64,000 nucleotides of DNA from Nonomuraea coxensis DSM 45129 (GTDB taxonomy: Bacteria > Actinomycetota > Actinomycetes > Streptosporangiales > Streptosporangiaceae). A model generated the notes under the pieces. The model was given only the letters and a program-made list of their open reading frames with translations, made no database searches and was not told where the DNA came from. This document shows positions 29,827 through 37,387 of this stretch, one piece after another (within the stretch, counting starts at the first letter, position 1; every line of letters begins with the position of its first letter). A program made the position numbers and the translations under genes. The stretch covers positions 7,661,001-7,725,000 of the forward strand of contig NZ_CP068985.1 of the NCBI RefSeq assembly GCF_019397265.1. The letters run 5' to 3'.

Positions 29827-30026
29827 CGAGAGCGATCCACTCAAGCTCTCGCGATCACCCCGGAAGCCTCGCTTACGGCTCCCTTATGTTGATCAGGGCA
29901 AACGCTACCAAGCCGAGCCTTCTCCCGCTCCTGCGCATCAGCCGCCTAAACATCACAGAACGATCACGCCCGACTTGTCGCCTCTTTTCCTTCCAAAGCG
30001 ACTACCCGAGCTCAAGATCAACACTG

Positions 30027-30097
30027 TATGTTCCTGGCTATCCCTTTACTGACGCATGGGACGCAAGAGGCGTTCCACGACAGCGCAAGGAGTTACC
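30027..30097 (+). repeat. Promoter/5'-UTR block shared by P4 and P5 (copy 2)
   Basis: Second copy of the block described at 28094-28167; 71 bases, differing mostly between GCATGGG and the ribosome-binding site AAGGAG. Confidence 0.6.
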
Positions 30098-31606
30098 TTG
30101 AAGCGCATCCTCCTCCCCGCCGGTGGCGCCATTCTGGCCACCGGTCTGCTGGCTGCTGGTCTGGCCGGCACGGCTTCCGCCTCGGGTGTCGTCGACGACG
30201 CGCCGCTGACCCCGAACAACAAGGTCGCCGAGACTGTCGACTTCTGGCTCAAGGCGAACGGCGCTGCCCTGCGGGCGGCGTCGGTCTACCGCTATGACTA
30301 CAAGGAAGTCAACAAGGTCGTCATGAAGGGCGGCTACACCCCGGACACCAAGCCGGGCTCCACCGCCCCGATCGGCGAGGAGAAGAAGGCCACGGTCAAG
30401 GTTCAGAACGTGAACCTGCCCAAGACCATCGGCAAGGTCTTCTTCGAGGGCCGTGACGGCAAGCTGTACTGGTGCTCCGCCACCTCGATCCAGTCGACCT
30501 ACCACAACCTGGTCGCCACCGCTGGTCACTGCGTGTACCAGACCGGTGCGAACGGGCACGTCCTCGACAAGTGGGTCTTCGTCCCGGGTTACTACCAGGG
30601 CAAGGCTCCTTGGGGCATCTACGTGGGTAAGCAGGCCTTCACCCACTACGACTTCGCCAACTACGAGGACTACGACCGCGACTACGCGTTCGTCACCGTT
30701 TACAACGGCATCACGCTGGGCAACGGCGACAAGAAGGTCGTGTCCAAGGCTGACTGGGACAAGTACGAGGGGATCAAGGACGCCTACGACGTCGAGATCT
30801 CCCAGGCCGAGTACCAGAAGACCGTTGACCTCAACGGCAAGGAGACCACGGACGCCTGGGCCAAGCCCAGCTCCTTCGAGGACCTCGTCGGCCCGGACCA
30901 CCCCGATGCGGTGCGGGCGTTCAAGGAAGTCACCAAGGAGCAGTTCGACGCGGCTCCCTCCGCGCTGAACGTTCAGGGTCACAAGACTCTGGGCTTCCCG
31001 CGTGTGGAGAACGTCACCGAGACCGAGTACAAGAACTACACCGGTCCGGGCTACCGCAAGATCGACGCCAAGGGTAACTTCACCATTACCCACTACTCCC
31101 TCACGTACTTCGTGAAGCGGACGTCGTCGATCAAGTACTACAAGACGGTGTTCTACGTCTTCTCCGGCTTCAGCAAGGACGTCGGTCGCCTCGGCGACAA
31201 CGTCGGTGGCCAGGGCTTCGCGTGGAACCAGCCGACTGGTAAGTACGTCCGTACCTTCGGGTACCCGGGTGGCGAGCACCCCGACGGCAACAAGCCCTAC
31301 ACGGGTGTCACGCCGAAGTGGTGCTACGGCAAGACCAACACCAAGCGTACGGTCGTCTCCGCCATCAAGGCTGAGGAGCTCGTGTCGCTGAAGTGCGCCG
31401 TCACCCCGGGCTACAACGGCTCCCCGTGGCTGCTCAAGTACAGCAACGCCAAGCGTCTCGGCTACGTCAACGGCGTCACCAGCGCCGTGTTCGGCGACCT
31501 GGACAGCAACAACCGGTACGACACGATCTACTCGTCGTACTTCGACGGCGAGACCGCTGCCGTCTACAAGGCCGCTGCGGCCCTGTGGTCCGGCAAGGTC
31601 GGCTGA
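30098..31606 (+). CDS. P5: secreted trypsin-fold protein, Ser replaced by Asn, large modular insert
   Basis: 502 residues, TTG start behind AAGGAG. Signal peptide 1-28 (RILLPAGGAILATGLLAAGL, ending ASA). His144 and Asp195 kept; the Ser motif reads GYNGSP, Asn440 replacing Ser and the next Gly changed to Ser. The insert (203-360) has modules KVVSKADWDKY, VEISQAEYQKT, KEVTKEQFDAA and ENVTETEYKNY, then GYRKIDAKGNFTITHYS. The Cys pair seen in the P4 and P6 inserts is lost here (TVDLNG and DAWAK). Codons end in T more often than in P3 and P6 (GCT, GGT, CGT), which differs from its neighbours and may mean strong expression or a different history. Strong terminator follows. Confidence 0.88.
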   Translation: MKRILLPAGGAILATGLLAAGLAGTASASGVVDDAPLTPNNKVAETVDFWLKANGAALRAASVYRYDYKEVNKVVMKGGYTPDTKPGSTAPIGEEKKATVKVQNVNLPKTIGKVFFEGRDGKLYWCSATSIQSTYHNLVATAGHCVYQTGANGHVLDKWVFVPGYYQGKAPWGIYVGKQAFTHYDFANYEDYDRDYAFVTVYNGITLGNGDKKVVSKADWDKYEGIKDAYDVEISQAEYQKTVDLNGKETTDAWAKPSSFEDLVGPDHPDAVRAFKEVTKEQFDAAPSALNVQGHKTLGFPRVENVTETEYKNYTGPGYRKIDAKGNFTITHYSLTYFVKRTSSIKYYKTVFYVFSGFSKDVGRLGDNVGGQGFAWNQPTGKYVRTFGYPGGEHPDGNKPYTGVTPKWCYGKTNTKRTVVSAIKAEELVSLKCAVTPGYNGSPWLLKYSNAKRLGYVNGVTSAVFGDLDSNNRYDTIYSSYFDGETAAVYKAAAALWSGKVG

Positions 31607-31662
31607 CCTTAGTCTGTCCGTCACTGGAGCTGGGGGTCCAAACCTCAGACCAATCGCTTTAC

Positions 31663-31700
31663 CCGAAGGGCTCGGCTTCTGCCGGGCCCTTCGGCCTTTT
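31663..31700 (+). terminator. Strong intrinsic terminator after P5
   Basis: Arms CCGAAGGGC and GCCCTTCGG, with an imperfect inner stem (CGGC/GCCG) around TTCT, followed by CCTTTT. Confidence 0.88.
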
Positions 31701-31715
31701 AGCGAGAAAACCGAG

Positions 31716-31757
31716 AAAGACCCTTACCAGAGTGACAAATGTGTCGATAGGGTCTTT
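31716..31757. promoter_or_regulatory. Nested inverted repeats in the P6 promoter region
   Basis: Outer arms AAAGACCCT (31716-31724) and AGGGTCTTT (31749-31757) enclose an inner GACA-AATG-TGTC. TTGACA follows at 31768. This is the only sizeable signal between the P5 terminator and P6; it is not Crp-like. It could be an operator or a leader hairpin. Confidence 0.45.
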
Positions 31758-31792
31758 ACGCTGTTTCTTGACAACCGCCGTGGAGCCTCCCG

Positions 31793-33292
31793 TTGAAGCG
31801 CCTGCTCATCCCCCTCGCCGCCGCCGGCCTGACCGCCGCCACCTTCGCCTTTCCCGCCAGCGCCGAGCCCCATTGGGCCACCGACCCGCTCGCGCCGAAG
31901 CCCGCTGACGCCTACAGCAGCGCGAACTTCTGGCTCGACGCCAACGGAGCCGCCCTGCGCAAGGCCACCCAGTACTACTGGGACTTCAAGAACGTGCCCA
32001 AGCTCGTGGGCACGCAGAGCAAGACCCCCGACGACGGCAAGCCCGGCCTGACCGCACCCACCGGGTCCGTCGCCGCCGCCACCAAGGTGAAGAACGTCAA
32101 CCTGCCGAAGACCATCGGCAAGGTCTTCTTCATCGACCGCTCCGGCAAGTACCGCTGGTGCTCGGCCACCTCCATCCAGTCGCGCCACCGCAACCTGGTC
32201 GTCACCGCCGGCCACTGCGTCTACGAGCGCGGCAAGGACGTCTTCCGCAAGTGGGTCTTCATCCCCGGCTACTACCAGGGCAAGGCTCCGTGGGGCGTCT
32301 ACGCGGGCGCCTACGCCTTCACCGCCTACGACCTCGACGTCTATGACGACTACGACGGCGACTACGCCTTCGTCGCCGTCCACAACGGCTACTCCCTGGC
32401 CGGCTCCAAGCAGGTGAGCAAGGAGGAGTACGACAAGTGGTACGGCGACAAGTGGGCCAACGACGTCGAGATCACCCAGGCCGAGTACACCAAGTGCGTC
32501 GACCTGAACGGCGGGGAGTCGGCCGACTGCTGGGCCAAGCTCGCCACCACCAGTGACGTCGTGGGCCCGGACTACCCGACCAAGAAGCGCGCCTTCAAGG
32601 AAGTCGCCAAGGAGGAGTACGACAAGGCTCCCACCGGGACGGGCAACGGCGCCAAGGAGCCGGCCAAGACCGTCGTCGACCAGGTGACCAAGTCGGAGTA
32701 CGAGGCGTACAAGGGCCTGGGCTACCGCAAGATCGACGCGCTCGGCAACTACACCATCACCCACTACTACCTGGGTTACTGGGTGAAGGAGACCACGAAG
32801 ACCCTGTACTACAAGACGGTCTTCACGGTCGGCATCGCCAAGGATCTCGGCCGGCTCGGTGACGTCGTCGGCGGCCAGGGCTTCGCCTGGAACCAGCCCA
32901 TGGGCCAGCACGTCACCGTCTTCGGCTACCCGAGCGCCCCGCACCCCGACGGCGACAAGCCCTACACCGGCCTGACGCCGAAGTACTGCATGGGCAAGAC
33001 CGCCACGAAGATGTACCAGATCAACACCTTCAAGGCGGAGACCCACCAGGTGCTCAAGTGCTCGATGACGCCGGGCGCCGACGGCGGCCCCTGGCTGATC
33101 AAGTACAACAACAACAAGCGCACCGGTTACGTCAACGGCGTGACGAGCACCTTCGCCGACCAGGACGGCAACGACCGGATCGACTTCATCAGCTCGGCGT
33201 ACTTCGACGGCGAGGTCGCCGACGTCTACAAGCAGGCGAGCCTGGCCGAGACGAAGGCCATCGTGAGCCCGAAGGGCGAACTGCTTCAGTAG
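31793..33292 (+). CDS. P6: secreted trypsin-fold protein, Ser replaced by Asp, large modular insert
   Basis: 499 residues, TTG start (TTGAAGCGC, as in P4 and P5). Signal peptide about 1-24 (RLLIPLAAAGLTAATFAF, ASA). His141 and Asp190 kept; the Ser motif reads GADGGP with Asp430. Modules in the insert: KQVSKEEYDKW, VEITQAEYTKC, KEVAKEEYDKA and DQVTKSEYEAY, then GYRKIDALGNYTITHYY; the insert Cys pair is present (CVDLNGG, DCWAK). The C-terminal tail (IVSPKGELLQ) is longer than in P4/P5 and matches that of P3 (IVGPRGELYR). The DNA coding this tail is repeated three more times after the stop. Confidence 0.88.
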   Translation: MKRLLIPLAAAGLTAATFAFPASAEPHWATDPLAPKPADAYSSANFWLDANGAALRKATQYYWDFKNVPKLVGTQSKTPDDGKPGLTAPTGSVAAATKVKNVNLPKTIGKVFFIDRSGKYRWCSATSIQSRHRNLVVTAGHCVYERGKDVFRKWVFIPGYYQGKAPWGVYAGAYAFTAYDLDVYDDYDGDYAFVAVHNGYSLAGSKQVSKEEYDKWYGDKWANDVEITQAEYTKCVDLNGGESADCWAKLATTSDVVGPDYPTKKRAFKEVAKEEYDKAPTGTGNGAKEPAKTVVDQVTKSEYEAYKGLGYRKIDALGNYTITHYYLGYWVKETTKTLYYKTVFTVGIAKDLGRLGDVVGGQGFAWNQPMGQHVTVFGYPSAPHPDGDKPYTGLTPKYCMGKTATKMYQINTFKAETHQVLKCSMTPGADGGPWLIKYNNNKRTGYVNGVTSTFADQDGNDRIDFISSAYFDGEVADVYKQASLAETKAIVSPKGELLQ

Positions 33293-33386
33293 CGTGAGCC
33301 CGAAGGGCGAACTGCTTCAGTAGCGTGAGCCCGAAGGGCGAACTGCTTCAGTAGCGTGAGCCCGAAGGGCGAACTGCTGCAGTAAG
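33263..33386 (+). repeat. 31-bp tandem repeat (4 copies) made from the 3' end of P6
   Basis: Copies start at 33263, 33294, 33325 and 33356. The unit begins GTGAGCCCGAAGGG and ends CTTCAGTAGC. The first copy codes the last residues (VSPKGELLQ) and stop of P6; the other three follow the stop. The last is slightly changed (CTGCAGTAAGC). The unit is not a multiple of three, and every copy carries an in-frame TAG after GTG, so translation cannot run through. Confidence 0.95.
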
Positions 33387-33396
33387 CCGGCGAGAG

Positions 33397-33430
33397 CGGC
33401 CTGGAGCGTCCACGTGGACGCTCCAGGCCG
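33397..33430. terminator. 34-bp perfect palindrome, bidirectional terminator
   Basis: Arms CGGCCTGGAGCGTCCAC and GTGGACGCTCCAGGCCG with no loop spacer. It sits between the convergent ends of P6 and the TPR regulator, 10 bases past the latter's stop, which suits termination from both sides. Confidence 0.8.
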
Positions 33431-33439
33431 TCGCCGTTG

Positions 33440-34801
33440 TCAGACCACCGCGGCGAGCTGCCGGGTGGCCTCGTGCAGCTCCACCACGGCCCCCTCGTGT
33501 TTGTACGGCTCCAGCCGCCGCCGCAGGTCCGCGGCGTAGGACCGGGACCGGGCGGACTGGAGCTCGCCGGCCAGCGACAGTGCCCTGGAGGCGACCACGC
33601 AGGACTGCTCCAGCTCCCCGCACTGCAGCAGCCCGGCCGACAGCAGGGAGAGGTTGAACATGCGCCCCCGCACGTAGCGGGAGTCCATGTCGAGCGAGCG
33701 CCGCGCGTGGTGGACGGCCCGGTAGCCGTCGCCGAGGTCACGGAAGCAGTGGGCGAACTTGGCGGACAGATAGGCCTCGTCGAAGTAGCCGAGCCATGAC
33801 GGCTCCTCGGCGGGCTTGCGGATCTCGAAGGAATGCTCGGCCTGGTTGAGCGAGGCGCCGCAGGAGCGGGCGTCGCCCCGCACCGCGTGCGCGTGCGCCT
33901 CCAGGACGTGCGCGGAGGCCAGCAGCGTGGAGACGCCCGCCCCGCGCGCCGCGAGCTGGGCCGCCCGCGCGAGGTCGAGCGCGTGGTCCGGCTGGCCCAG
34001 GTAGATGGCCTGGTGGGCCATGCCGGCCAGGATCTCACCGCCGAGGGTCTGGTCGCCGGCGCCCCTCGCCAGGCGGAGCGCCTGGATGAGGTAGCGCTGC
34101 GCGAGCCCGTGCTGCTCCATGTCGTAGGCCATCCAGCCGGCCAGGCGGGTCAGCTCGGCGGCTGCCGCCGCGAGCTGCCGGCCGGTGGAGTCGCCGTAGG
34201 AGCCGTCCTTGAGCAGCGGCGAGACGGCGGTGTCGAGATATTTGATGACGGACGAGCGGACCCGGCCGCTGCCGAATCGATTGTCGAGCTCCCCGAAGGA
34301 CCGGGTCACCTCGTGAATGGCGGCGATGTCGGCGCGTCCCACGCGCCGCGCCCCGCCGCCGCTCGGACGTCCCTCGGATGGGGACGTCAGCCAGCGGATG
34401 GCTCCGACCGAGCCAGCTCCGATTGCGAACGTCGAGTCGACGAGGAACCTCCTTCTCTCCACGTCGGCCCGCCACAGCGCGGTCACAGTAGCGACCCCCT
34501 CCTGCCAGGTGTGGGTGAACTCCTGTCCGAGATCGAGGGGTGTGATGACGGCGGGCATGCCCAGGTCTTCCGTGGTGACCGACCTGCCCAGGCGCATCGC
34601 GAAGATCTCCGTGAGCAGTCCGGGGACCGGGTCCCTCGGGCGCTGGCCACCGATCCAGCGCAGCACCGAACTATGGTCGTACTTGAGGCCCGGAGTGCCA
34701 CGGGCGGCACCCAGGTCGTTGAGGCGCCTGGCCAGTCCCTTGTGGGAAAAGCCCGCCTCCGCGATGAGCTGCTGCAGCAGTCGGTTCGGCTCGCGTTCCA
34801 T
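33440..34801 (-). CDS. HTH regulator with TPR-like repeats (NsdA-like)
   Basis: 453 residues. N-terminal segment LLQQLIAEAGFSHKGLARRL (residues 6-25) followed by HSSVLRWIGGQRPRDP looks like a degenerate XRE helix-turn-helix; residues 150-450 are helical TPR-type repeats (ALRLARGAGDQTLGGEILAG, AIYLGQPDHALDLARAAQLA). This architecture matches regulators such as NsdA of Streptomyces, a negative regulator of development and antibiotics, though identity is not certain. A GAGGAG 4 bases before the ATG fixes the start; an upstream in-frame GTG (34816) would place the ribosome-binding site inside the gene. Whether it controls the P1-P6 family next door is unknown. Confidence 0.75.
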   Translation of the reverse strand: MEREPNRLLQQLIAEAGFSHKGLARRLNDLGAARGTPGLKYDHSSVLRWIGGQRPRDPVPGLLTEIFAMRLGRSVTTEDLGMPAVITPLDLGQEFTHTWQEGVATVTALWRADVERRRFLVDSTFAIGAGSVGAIRWLTSPSEGRPSGGGARRVGRADIAAIHEVTRSFGELDNRFGSGRVRSSVIKYLDTAVSPLLKDGSYGDSTGRQLAAAAAELTRLAGWMAYDMEQHGLAQRYLIQALRLARGAGDQTLGGEILAGMAHQAIYLGQPDHALDLARAAQLAARGAGVSTLLASAHVLEAHAHAVRGDARSCGASLNQAEHSFEIRKPAEEPSWLGYFDEAYLSAKFAHCFRDLGDGYRAVHHARRSLDMDSRYVRGRMFNLSLLSAGLLQCGELEQSCVVASRALSLAGELQSARSRSYAADLRRRLEPYKHEGAVVELHEATRQLAAVV

Positions 34802-34846
34802 CGCTCTCCTCGGCACAGGAGTCGGCGCCCACGGTCATTACAGAGA

Positions 34847-34860
34847 GCTACAGTTATAGC
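34847..34860. promoter_or_regulatory. Imperfect palindrome upstream of the TPR regulator
   Basis: GCTACAGTTATAGC, symmetrical except for two base pairs, 46 bases before the start codon. It overlaps a possible -10 (TATAAC on the minus strand), so autoregulation is possible. Weak evidence. Confidence 0.3.
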
Positions 34861-34966
34861 ACCTTGGGTAAAGGATGAGGGCGATTCTCAAAGCCTGCCC
34901 CAAGTCTCTGCAACAACTTCCCCCGGCAGCTTTCTGCAGTCTCGCCGCCCTCCCGCTCCACGCGCC

Positions 34967-34998
34967 GGCGGGCGGGGCCCCGAAGAGCCCCGCCCGCC
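34967..34998 (-). terminator. Hairpin terminator after malic enzyme
   Basis: Arms GGCGGGCGGGGC and GCCCCGCCCGCC around CCCGAAGA, 15 bases beyond the malic enzyme stop. GC-rich, no T-run. Confidence 0.7.
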
Positions 34999-35012
34999 AG
35001 GAAGTCCGCCGA

Positions 35013-36233
35013 TCAGAGACGGGCGACCCCGTCGGCCCGCGCCTGGGCGGCCACCGCGGCGGTGACGGCGGGCGCGACGCGCTCGTCGAAGGGGCTCGGG
35101 ATGACGTACGTCGCGGTGAGGTCGTCGCCCACGACGGCGGCGAGCGCGTCGGCCGCGGCCACCTTCATGTTCTCGGTGATCGTGGAGGCCCGCACGTCGA
35201 GCGCGCCCCGGAACACGCCGGGGAAGGCCAGCACGTTGTTGATCTGGTTGGGGAAGTCGGACCGGCCGGTGGCGACGACCGCGGCGTGCCGGGCGGCGGC
35301 CTCGGGGTGGACCTCGGGAGTGGGGTTGGACAGGGCGAAGACGATCGAGCCTTCGGCCATGGAGGCGATGGCCTGCTCGGTGACCGTCGAGCCGGACAGT
35401 CCGACGAACACGTCGGCGCCGGCCAGCGCCTCCTCGGTGGAGCCGGTGAGCCTGGCCTTGTTGGTGTCGCGGGCCAGCGACTCCTTGACCGGGTTGAGCC
35501 CTTCCCTGCCCTGGTAGATCAGGCCCTTGGAGTCGGAGACGGCGATGTCGCCGATGCCGGCCTCCAGCAGGATCCGGGTCACCGCGACGCCCGAGGCTCC
35601 GGCGCCCGCGACGACCGCCCGCAGGTCGCCGAGGGTCCGGCCGGTCAGCCTGGCGGCGTTCTGGAGCGCGGCGAGCACCACGATGGCGGTGCCGTGCTGG
35701 TCGTCGTGGAAGACGGGGATGTCGAGCAGGTCGCGCAGGCGGGCCTCGACCTCGAAGCAGCGCGGCGCGCTGATGTCCTCGAGGTTGATGCCGCCGAACG
35801 ACGGCGCGAGCCGCGCCACGGTCTCGACGAGCGCGTCGACGTCGGTGCAGTCGAGGCAGATGGGCACCGCGTCGACCCCGCCGAACTCCTTGAACAGCAG
35901 CGCCTTGCCCTCCATGACGGGCATGGCGGCGGCCGGGCCGATGTCCCCGAGTCCGAGCACGGCGGTGCCGTCGGAGACCACGGCGACGACCCTGGAGGCC
36001 CAGGTGTAGTCGTGGACGAGCGACGGCGTCTCGGCGATGGCGGTGCAGACCCGGGCCACGCCGGGCGTGTAGGCGAGCGACAGGTCGTCGGCGTCGCGGA
36101 CCGGAATGGTGGAGCGGATCTCGATCTTGCCGCCGCGGTGCAGCGCGAAGGCGGGATCGAGATCGAGGTTCTCGACGGATGAGGAACCTGGCGTAGAAGC
36201 GGGCGTGACAGCCACAGCGACCCCTGGAGTCAT
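35013..36233 (-). CDS. NAD-dependent malic enzyme
   Basis: 406 residues, the short bacterial type without the phosphotransacetylase domain. Converts malate to pyruvate and CO2. Signs: SLAYTPGVARVC (residues 53-64), GDIGPAAAMPVMEGKALLFK with the catalytic Lys, metal-binding CLDCTDVDAL and HDDQHGTAIV, and the nucleotide motif VVAGAGASGVAV. Residues 1-25 are a non-conserved Ala/Thr/Ser tail, so the start may be further in. The gene diverges from the amino-acid ABC importer across a 290-base gap. Confidence 0.93.
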   Translation of the reverse strand: MTPGVAVAVTPASTPGSSSVENLDLDPAFALHRGGKIEIRSTIPVRDADDLSLAYTPGVARVCTAIAETPSLVHDYTWASRVVAVVSDGTAVLGLGDIGPAAAMPVMEGKALLFKEFGGVDAVPICLDCTDVDALVETVARLAPSFGGINLEDISAPRCFEVEARLRDLLDIPVFHDDQHGTAIVVLAALQNAARLTGRTLGDLRAVVAGAGASGVAVTRILLEAGIGDIAVSDSKGLIYQGREGLNPVKESLARDTNKARLTGSTEEALAGADVFVGLSGSTVTEQAIASMAEGSIVFALSNPTPEVHPEAAARHAAVVATGRSDFPNQINNVLAFPGVFRGALDVRASTITENMKVAAADALAAVVGDDLTATYVIPSPFDERVAPAVTAAVAAQARADGVARL

Positions 36234-36413
36234 CGGAAGCGGAAGAATCTTCGGCGGATGATCGCGAGTGGGATGGCTTCTGTAGCTGCCAGGGTCCCCT
36301 CGGCGTCATCTCGTGATGGGGGTTCGGGGGTCACCCGTCACCCCATAGTGCCACATCGTGAGACGGTGGCTGAGCCGGCATCCCCCCTGGAGCCCATGGA
36401 TGGGCGGTCTGAG

Positions 36414-36457
36414 GCCGTTCCGTTGACGCATCGTTAAACCACCGATGACGGAACGGC
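36414..36457. promoter_or_regulatory. Long inverted repeat upstream of the amino-acid importer
   Basis: Perfect 10-bp arms GCCGTTCCGT (36414-36423) and ACGGAACGGC (36448-36457), with an inner ATCG/CGAT pair, about 67 bases before the start of the binding protein. No rightward gene lies before it, so it is not a terminator of an upstream transcript. It may be an operator or leader hairpin. A possible -10 (TAAACT) follows at 36471. The rest of the 36234-36413 gap shows nothing clear. Confidence 0.5.
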
Positions 36458-36523
36458 GCAAAACCGCATCTAAACTGCACAAAACGCAAGTTCTATGGCT
36501 TTTGACTTCCTAGGAGGCCGTAC

Positions 36524-37384
36524 ATGGCCCTCAGCCCCAAGGGCCGCCGTGGCTACGCCGCCGGCGCGCTCGCCCTGACCGCCGCTCTCGCCCTGTCCGC
36601 CTGCGGCAGTGACTCCGGCTCGGGCGGCGCCGACACCAGCGCCGACGCCGGCTCCGGCTCGGCCGCCGCGGTGAAGCTGGTGCAGCCCGGCAAGCTCACG
36701 GTCTGCACCAACATCCCCTACGAGCCGTTCCAGTTCAAGGACGCGAGCGGCAACGTCGTCGGCTTCGACGTCGACATCGTCGACCTCGCCGCCAAGAAGC
36801 TCGGCGTCACCCAGAACATCGTCGACATCGACTTCGCGGTGATCAAGAGCGGCGCCGCGATGGCCGCCGGCAAGTGCGACGTCGCCGCCGCGGGCATGAC
36901 CATCACCCCCGAGCGGGCCCAGAACATCACCTTCTCCGACCCGTACTTCGACGCCACGCAGGCCCTGCTGGCCAAGAAGGGCACGGGCGCGAAGTCCCTG
37001 GAGGACGTCAAGGCGAAGGGCCTCAAGCTCGGCGCCCAGGCCAGCACCACCGGCCTCGACTACGCCAAGAAGCAGGGCTTCGACCCCACCGAGTACGCCG
37101 ACTCCCCCAAGGAGCTGCTGGCGCTCCAGGCCGGCCAGGCCGACGTCATCATCCAGGACCTGCCGGTCGTGCTCACCTGGCTGAAGAAGCCGGAGGTCGC
37201 CGAGAAGTTCGAGCTGATCGCCAGCCTCGACACCGGCGAGCAGTACGGCATCGGCATGAAGAAGGACGCCGACCCGGTCCTCGTCAAGACCATCAACGAG
37301 GAGCTCGCCAAGGCGAAGCAGGACGGCACCTACGAGAAGATCTACGTGAAGTGGTTCGACAAGAAGCCCGGCGAGCTGAGCTGA
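36524..37384 (+). CDS. Polar amino-acid ABC transporter, substrate-binding lipoprotein
   Basis: 286 residues, ATG with AGGAGG upstream. Lipoprotein signal with lipobox LSAC and Cys27, then a Gly/Ser-rich linker and a family 3 solute-binding domain (KLTVCTNIPYEPFQFKD, GFDVDIVDLAAKKLGV, MTITPERAQNITFSDPY). The ligand is likely a polar amino acid such as glutamate, glutamine or cystine; it cannot be fixed from sequence. First gene of a three-gene importer operon with permease and ATPase. Confidence 0.92.
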   Translation: MALSPKGRRGYAAGALALTAALALSACGSDSGSGGADTSADAGSGSAAAVKLVQPGKLTVCTNIPYEPFQFKDASGNVVGFDVDIVDLAAKKLGVTQNIVDIDFAVIKSGAAMAAGKCDVAAAGMTITPERAQNITFSDPYFDATQALLAKKGTGAKSLEDVKAKGLKLGAQASTTGLDYAKKQGFDPTEYADSPKELLALQAGQADVIIQDLPVVLTWLKKPEVAEKFELIASLDTGEQYGIGMKKDADPVLVKTINEELAKAKQDGTYEKIYVKWFDKKPGELS

Positions 37385-37387
37385 TCC

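Noticed and set aside
24000..33292. Serine loss in P1 and P3-P6 as sequencing error or decay
   Set aside because: Five separate genes have intact frames, signal peptides, disulfide Cys and full His and Asp motifs, and the replaced codons differ in sequence context.
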